A stretch of 64,000 bases of DNA from Paramesorhizobium deserti (GTDB lineage: Bacteria; Pseudomonadota; Alphaproteobacteria; Rhizobiales; Rhizobiaceae). The stretch spans positions 88,966 through 152,965 of the forward strand of contig NZ_LNTU01000002.1 of the NCBI RefSeq assembly GCF_001558695.1, given 5' to 3'. Of the stretch, positions 59,883-64,000 are shown one piece after another (positions within the stretch are counted from its first letter, which is position 1; each line of letters begins with the position of its first letter). Both the position numbers and the translations under genes were made by a program. The notes beneath the pieces are model-generated. The model was not told where the DNA came from and made no database searches. It saw nothing but the letters and a program-made list of their open reading frames with translations.

Positions 59883-60873
59883 ATGCTGAACATCTCGATC
59901 AAAGGGGCGGTTGCCGCCCTTGGCATGACTGCCGCGCTTGCTGGAAATCAGGCTGGAGCTGCTGAACTGCGCTACGCGCATGTCGGCGCGGAGGGAGACA
60001 TCCAGACCGTCTATGCGGCCCAGGCTGCCGAAGGGATCAAGACGGCAACCAATGGCGAGGTGACGGTTACCGTTTATCCTGCAAGCCAACTCGGCGGCGT
60101 TGCCGAAATGGTCGATGGCGTTCGAATGGGATCGATATCCATGGGCCACCATGACTTCGCATCGCTTGCGAAGCTTGTCCCGGAAGTCGCCGTCTTCAAC
60201 GCTCCATTCATCTATCGCGATGGGGCTCACGCTCTTGCCGCCACCGATCCGCAATCCTCACCCGCACTGCAGGCGGTAAATGAGAAGCTCGTCGCTCAAG
60301 GCGTTCGCATCATCGGGCGCATCTATCGCGGCGACCGGCACATCTTCGAATTTTCCGGTGAAGACGCCGGCTGATCTGGCCGGAAAGCCGTTCCGTGCCG
60401 TGCCTCTCGAACTTTGGGTCTCCATGGTGAAAGGCTTCGGGGCAATCCCGACCCCGGTTGAGGTTGCGGAACTTCCGACGGCTCTCATGACCGGCGTCGT
60501 GGTCGGACAGGAGAATCCGTTGACCATGATCGCGTCGAACAACCTCAACGAGGTCCAGTCGCACCTGTCGATGACAGGACACATGCGTGCCGTGCTTGCG
60601 GTGTTCGTGAACGAAGAGGTCTGGCAGGGTCTGACCGAGGAACAGCGTACGTCCATCACGAAGGTGCTGGACGAAGAGGCCGACAAGTCGCTCCAGATGG
60701 CGACGGAGTCCGAAGCAAAGCTGGTGGAGGATCTCAAGGGCCGCGGCATGACGGTGATCACTGAGGCCGATGGCCTGGATATCGCCGCCTTCCGGCAAAA
60801 GGTGAGCGCCCAGATCAAGCACGACTTCCCGAATTTCGAAGGACTGCTTGGGCAGATCGAAGCTGTCAAGTGA
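59883..60873 (+). pseudogene. TRAP-type solute-binding protein (DctP) with a frameshift
   Basis: Two frames make one DctP protein. Frame one (59883-60374) carries a signal peptide, ELRYAHVGAEGDIQ and QLGGVAEMVDGVRMGSI up to RIYRGDRHIF. Frame two, one base ahead, runs on to 60873 with NFPVKTPADLAGKPFRAVPLE and NEEVWQGLTEEQRT. The total 991 bases are 330 codons plus one base, the normal DctP length, so a single extra base lies in about 60344-60354 (CATCTTCGAATTTT). The ATG has a strong GGGAGGAGAGGG site. Either it is a real disruption or a sequencing error in the short T-run. If real, the TRAP system has no working binding protein here. Confidence 0.85.
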
Positions 60874-60938
60874 ACCCGTGCGAGGGGCAGCAATGTGCTG
60901 CCCCTCGATCCGCCTACCGCTTTCATGGAGTATTCAAG

Positions 60939-61406
60939 ATGCGTCTCGCCGAACGCGTCCTGACCGCCGTCGTCGCGCTGCTGACGGCCGGATTGGTTCT
61001 CGTACCGACCGCGCAGGTCGTCATGCGTGGCGTATTTGCGCTGCCGTTCATAGGCGCGGAGGAGTTGACCCGCTTCCTGCTGATCTGCCTGGTCTTCTGC
61101 TCCTACCCACTCGTCGTGCTGAAGGGTGAGAATATCGTCATGGGTGAAATCAAGGCCGCGCTTCCCGTTCGCCTGCGCCGGGTCGTGAACGTCTGCATCT
61201 CGGTCAGCGCGATCGCCATCACAGGCTTCCTGGCATGGGTCACGATTTCCAACATTTCGAAGAATCTGGCCAATGCGACGCCGACGCTCGGCATCCCCTT
61301 CTGGCTGTTTCTAGGCGCGACGGCTTTCGGCGTCGCAGGCGCGGCTCTGGTCCATCTGATCCATCTTCGAAAACCGCCGCAGGCGGACACGAACATTGCG
61401 GTGTGA
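60939..61406 (+). CDS. TRAP transporter small permease (DctQ)
   Basis: A 155-residue protein with four hydrophobic segments (VLTAVVALLTAGLVLVPTAQVVMRG, LTRFLLICLVFCSYPLVVL, VVNVCISVSAIAITGFLAWV, FWLFLGATAFGVAGAALVHL). The ENIVMGEI block after the second helix is typical of DctQ. The ATG at 60939 has TGGAG eight bases upstream. The short cytoplasmic tail ends HLRKPPQADTN. It acts with DctM in the secondary TRAP transport of organic acids or sugar acids. Confidence 0.9.
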   Translation: MRLAERVLTAVVALLTAGLVLVPTAQVVMRGVFALPFIGAEELTRFLLICLVFCSYPLVVLKGENIVMGEIKAALPVRLRRVVNVCISVSAIAITGFLAWVTISNISKNLANATPTLGIPFWLFLGATAFGVAGAALVHLIHLRKPPQADTNIAV

Positions 61407-61415
61407 GGTGGATTG

Positions 61416-62693
61416 ATGGGATTTCTTGTCGTCGTTGCCTTTCTATGTCTCTTCATTCTCGGCTTTCCGGTCGTCTATGCGATTCTGCTGCCGTCGATCG
61501 CCTATGTGCTGATCGAAGGGCTGCCTCTCGGACTGCTCGCGCAACGCATTACCTACGCATTGGATTCATTTCCGCTTGTTGCCGTCCCGCTCTTCATCTT
61601 CGTTGGCAACCTGATGAACCTCTCCGGGATCACGGATCGCATCTTCCGCTTTGCCTACACGCTTGTCGGCCGCGTTCCCGGCGGATTGGCGCAGGTGAAC
61701 GTCTTCGGCAGCCTGATCTTCTCCGGAATGTCCGGCGCCGCGCTCGCTGACATCGGCGGGCTCGGCCGGATCGAAATCGACGCAATGAAGAAGCGAGGCT
61801 TCAACCCCGCCTTCGCCGGCGCGGTAACGGCCGCCTCCGCGACAATTGGGCCGATCTTCCCGCCGTCCATCCCCCTGATCGTGTACGGCTCGGTAACGAG
61901 CGTCTCCATCGTGCAGCTCCTGATCGCCGGTATCATGCCCGCGATCGTCTGCACCATCCTCCTGATGTTGACCGTGCTGGTCGTCGCCATCCGGCATCAT
62001 TATCCGCGCGCGGAGCGCTGGCCAACAGGGCGCGAGATCATCGAGACCCTCCTGCCCGCCCTTCCCGCGATCATCGCGCCGGTGCTCATGGTCGGAGGCA
62101 TGACCGCCGGTGCCTTCACGCCGACAGAGGCGGCCGCGATCACGGCTGTCTACGTGATATTCATCAGTGGCGCGTTCTATCGCGAACTGACCCTTGCGCA
62201 TCTGTGGAACGCTGCAGTTCTGACGGCGCGAAGCTGCAGCGCGATCCTCATCATCGTGGCCGCGGCGGCTCTTTTCGGATGGATCCTCGCGGTGGAGCAG
62301 GTTCCGCAAAATTTCGCGTCGGTTCTGCTGGGACTATCCAAGGACCCGCTAATGCTGCTGGTCATCGCCAACCTCATCTTCTTTGTTGCCGGCATATTCC
62401 TGGACTCCACGACGGCGACCCTGCTTCTGGTGCCGATCATCGCGCCACCGCTGGTGATGGCCGGGGTCGACCCCGTGCAACTCGGCATCGTCACCATATT
62501 CAATCTGATGATGGGTCTTCTGACTCCGCCCATGGGGCTGTCGCTGTTCCTCGTATCCGACATCGCCAAGGTGTCGGTACGGACGCTGCTGGGTGCCCTA
62601 CTGCCCTTCTATATCCCACTGTTTTCCACATTGATGATCCTCACCTTCGCGAAGGACTTCACGCTGTGGCTGCCCCGTCTCATCGCTCAATAA
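61416..62693 (+). CDS. TRAP transporter large permease (DctM)
   Basis: A 425-residue integral membrane protein with about twelve hydrophobic segments. Motifs include FVGNLMNLSGITDRIFRFAYTLVGRVPGGLAQVNVFGSLIFSGMSGAALADIGGLG (FSGxSGxAxADxxG), AAVTAASATIGPIFPPSIPLIVYGSV, and IFNLMMGLLTPPMGLSLFLVSDI. ATG at 61416 follows GAGGTGG; the preceding TTG is not needed. It is nine bases after dctQ and carries the translocation path. Confidence 0.94.
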   Translation: MGFLVVVAFLCLFILGFPVVYAILLPSIAYVLIEGLPLGLLAQRITYALDSFPLVAVPLFIFVGNLMNLSGITDRIFRFAYTLVGRVPGGLAQVNVFGSLIFSGMSGAALADIGGLGRIEIDAMKKRGFNPAFAGAVTAASATIGPIFPPSIPLIVYGSVTSVSIVQLLIAGIMPAIVCTILLMLTVLVVAIRHHYPRAERWPTGREIIETLLPALPAIIAPVLMVGGMTAGAFTPTEAAAITAVYVIFISGAFYRELTLAHLWNAAVLTARSCSAILIIVAAAALFGWILAVEQVPQNFASVLLGLSKDPLMLLVIANLIFFVAGIFLDSTTATLLLVPIIAPPLVMAGVDPVQLGIVTIFNLMMGLLTPPMGLSLFLVSDIAKVSVRTLLGALLPFYIPLFSTLMILTFAKDFTLWLPRLIAQ

Positions 62694-62708
62694 ACCTGGA
62701 GAAACGAA

Positions 62709-63155
62709 ATGCGCATCGTCATCGGCTCCGACCACGCCGGCTTCCCGCTCAAGGCAACCATCATCGACCACATCAAGTCGCTCGGACACGAGGTGACGGA
62801 TGTCGGCTCCTATGACCCAGACCCGGTTGATTTCCCTGACGTCGCAAAGAATGTCACATCCACGATCATCGCCGGCAACGCCGATCGCGGCCTTCTGGTT
62901 TGCGGGACAGGCGTAGGCGCATCGATTGCCGCCAACAAAGTGAAGGGTATTCGCGCCGCAGTATGCCACGACGTGCATTCTGCACATCAATCGGTCGAGC
63001 ACGACGACGTAAACGTCATGTGCATCGGCGCTCAGATCGTCGGGGCGTGGCTGGCAAACGACTTGGTCGAGGCCTATCTGGCGGCAGAGTTCTCAACCGA
63101 CGAAGACTTCCGACGGCGGGTTCGCAAACTCGCAGAGATGGATGGAGATCGCTGA
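62709..63155 (+). CDS. rpiB: ribose-5-phosphate isomerase B / LacAB-type isomerase
   Basis: A 148-residue RpiB/LacAB protein. It begins MRIVIGSDHAGFPLKATIIDH (Asp and His of the active site). The catalytic Cys is in LLVCGTGVGASIAANKVKGIRAAV, followed by DVHSAHQSVEHDDVNVMCIGAQIVG. It isomerises aldose- and ketose-phosphates; RpiB-like proteins in such operons may act on tetrulose or pentose phosphates other than ribose. It follows dctM by 15 bp. It is the last intact gene before the disrupted right end. Confidence 0.9.
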   Translation: MRIVIGSDHAGFPLKATIIDHIKSLGHEVTDVGSYDPDPVDFPDVAKNVTSTIIAGNADRGLLVCGTGVGASIAANKVKGIRAAVCHDVHSAHQSVEHDDVNVMCIGAQIVGAWLANDLVEAYLAAEFSTDEDFRRRVRKLAEMDGDR

Positions 63156-63211
63156 TCCCTCCTTCGTCCGTAGCGGCGATCCTCAAGCGCCTCAGCTAGC
63201 TGCCGCTCCAT

Positions 63212-63306
63212 ACGATGGATGCGCAGTTGCGCATCCTCGATCTCTGCAACCGCGACAATGTCAGGGTGGCCGTCGATTTCTGGCACTCGTATACGTCAGG
63301 CGATAT
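63212..63306 (+). repeat. dispersed 95-bp repeat, fragment of the isomerase gene at 36935-37819
   Basis: Identical to 37445-37539 except one base. A further 9 bases upstream (from 63203) are still related, with two mismatches. The fragment encodes MDAQLRILDLCNRDNVRV and VDFWHSYTSGD, with no start or full barrel, so it is a truncated piece. It begins 57 bases after the rpiB stop. Confidence 0.95.
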
Positions 63307-63307
63307 C

Positions 63308-63428
63308 GTGATGAGGCCGCCTTCGAGCCTGGTCTTGCCTTGCGTCTCGATGTCGAAGCCGCCGGAACCGGCATGAATACCGGACTGTTCGGAAACGACC
63401 GCCGCATCGCCCTTGGCGTTCTGGTAGG
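63308..63428. repeat. 121-bp tandem duplication, copy 1
   Basis: Perfectly identical to 63429-63549. It begins GTGATGAGGCCGCC at the junction with the isomerase fragment and ends CTGGTAGG. At 121 bp it is not a multiple of three, so the haemagglutinin frame shifts at the boundary. Confidence 0.97.
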
Positions 63429-63549
63429 GTGATGAGGCCGCCTTCGAGCCTGGTCTTGCCTTGCGTCTCGATGTCGAAGCCGCCGGAACCGGCATGAATA
63501 CCGGACTGTTCGGAAACGACCGCCGCATCGCCCTTGGCGTTCTGGTAGG
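63429..63549. repeat. 121-bp tandem duplication, copy 2
   Basis: Second identical copy. It continues at 63550 with GCCCGAGACG in the normal haemagglutinin frame, so this copy is the native one and copy 1 is the addition. Confidence 0.97.
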
Positions 63550-64000
63550 CGCCCGAGACGTTGAAGCCACCCGTACCGATGGAGCCGCTGGCCGAGGTTT
63601 GCCTGGCCTTGCTGGAAGCGGTGTCGAGCTGGCTTTCGATGTTGAGATCACCGCCGGCATCAAGCTTGACGCTCTCTCCCGAGATCACCGCGCCCTTGAG
63701 GTTGGTATCCTTGCCCGAATTGAGCGTGACGGCGCCCGGACCCGCCACATGGGTGTTGATGTGGGTGGTGGTGGTCTGGTTGGCGGACCCCTTGCTGCCA
63801 TTGGCGTTGAGGGAGATGCCGGCGGAACCCTGGACCGGGTTGATCGCTCCATCCGTCCCGATGGCAAAACCGCCGCCGATGCCGATGTCTGCGCCGAAGG
63901 AGCTGTCCTTCGACGACGAATTGCTCGTGGCGATCGCGCTTTCGAGATTGATATTATTGCCGGCCGAAAGCGAGATATCGCCGGAGCCGCCCGTCAGCAG

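Larger units (their letters stand above)
63296..64000 (-). pseudogene. filamentous-haemagglutinin/CdiA-like repeat protein fragment
   Basis: Reading leftward from the window edge, about 190 residues show beta-helix haemagglutinin repeats: LSAGNNINLESAIATSNSSS, then THINTHVAGPGAVTLNSGKD, GDLNIESQLDTASSKARQTS and SGSIGTGGFNVSGAYQNAKG. These are typical of FHA-type two-partner-secreted proteins and CDI toxins. Its 5' part lies outside the window. The frame breaks after the second 121-bp copy (63429-63549), giving LPERQGR and a short unrelated tail ending at 63296. It is therefore the truncated interior of a large adhesin or CDI gene whose C-terminal toxic part, if any, is missing. Confidence 0.85.

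Noticed and set aside
1..64000. CRISPR arrays, tRNA, rRNA or complete insertion sequences
   Set aside because: No regular spacer-repeat array, no tRNA cloverleaf and no transposase with terminal repeats was recognised. The only perfect tandem repeat is the 121-bp pair at 63308-63549, without spacers.

Overview
The window looks like a catabolic accessory region of a Rhizobiaceae-type alphaproteobacterium, probably on a secondary replicon. This is inferred from the high GC content, the density of solute-binding-protein transporters each tied to a few catabolic enzymes and a one-component regulator (GntR, LysR, DeoR, RpiR, XRE), the frequent GTG/TTG starts, and scattered decayed toxin-antitoxin genes. 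There are no rRNA, tRNA, replication or core genes, and no complete insertion sequence or CRISPR array.

Left part (1-17.8 kb). A minus-strand unit of at least twelve genes runs from 10766 to beyond position 1. It encodes a polyamine/opine-type ABC transporter with two ATPases and two binding proteins, two SDR dehydrogenases, an imidase-like member of the polysaccharide-deacetylase superfamily, a small CxxC protein, a CobW GTPase and an amidase. It faces a GntR regulator with two predicted winged-helix domains, and the shared intergenic region carries two copies of TTGTATTCAA. Next is a pxpA-BCCP-biotin carboxylase-pxpB-pxpC operon, whose last four products correspond to urea carboxylase split into separate chains, with a divergent LysR gene. 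Together these suggest uptake and opening of cyclic amides, imides or lactams.

Middle (17.8-38.5 kb). After a Fic remnant, a small unknown gene and an MFS transporter come a HAD-DeoR-GH3 operon and a sugar-type ABC operon. The sugar operon holds a ThDP enzyme, a HisD-family dehydrogenase, a MalEFGK-like transporter and two GMC oxidoreductases. An unknown protein and an XRE regulator follow, then a Gfo/Idh/MocA oxidoreductase with a sugar isomerase, and a decayed antitoxin-PIN pair.

Right-centre (38.7-56.8 kb). A branched-chain-amino-acid-type (Liv) transporter sits between two isochorismatase-fold hydrolases, with a class III aminotransferase and an N-formylglutamate amidohydrolase. An RpiR regulator and a glutamine-synthetase-like ligase diverge from it. 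A second polyamine-type ABC transporter follows, with a HisD-like protein that has altered zinc-ligand positions, an MDR dehydrogenase and an SDR.

Right end (56.8-64 kb). This holds a LysR-like remnant, a hipBA module with repeated operators, and a GntR-TRAP-rpiB operon whose dctP is frameshifted. Downstream of rpiB is a 95-bp near-identical fragment of the isomerase gene at 37.4 kb, joined to a broken filamentous-haemagglutinin gene that carries a 121-bp perfect tandem duplication.

A pattern shared by four ABC operons is a strong GC-rich stem-loop directly after the binding-protein gene, at 5032, 29069, 44161 and 53545.
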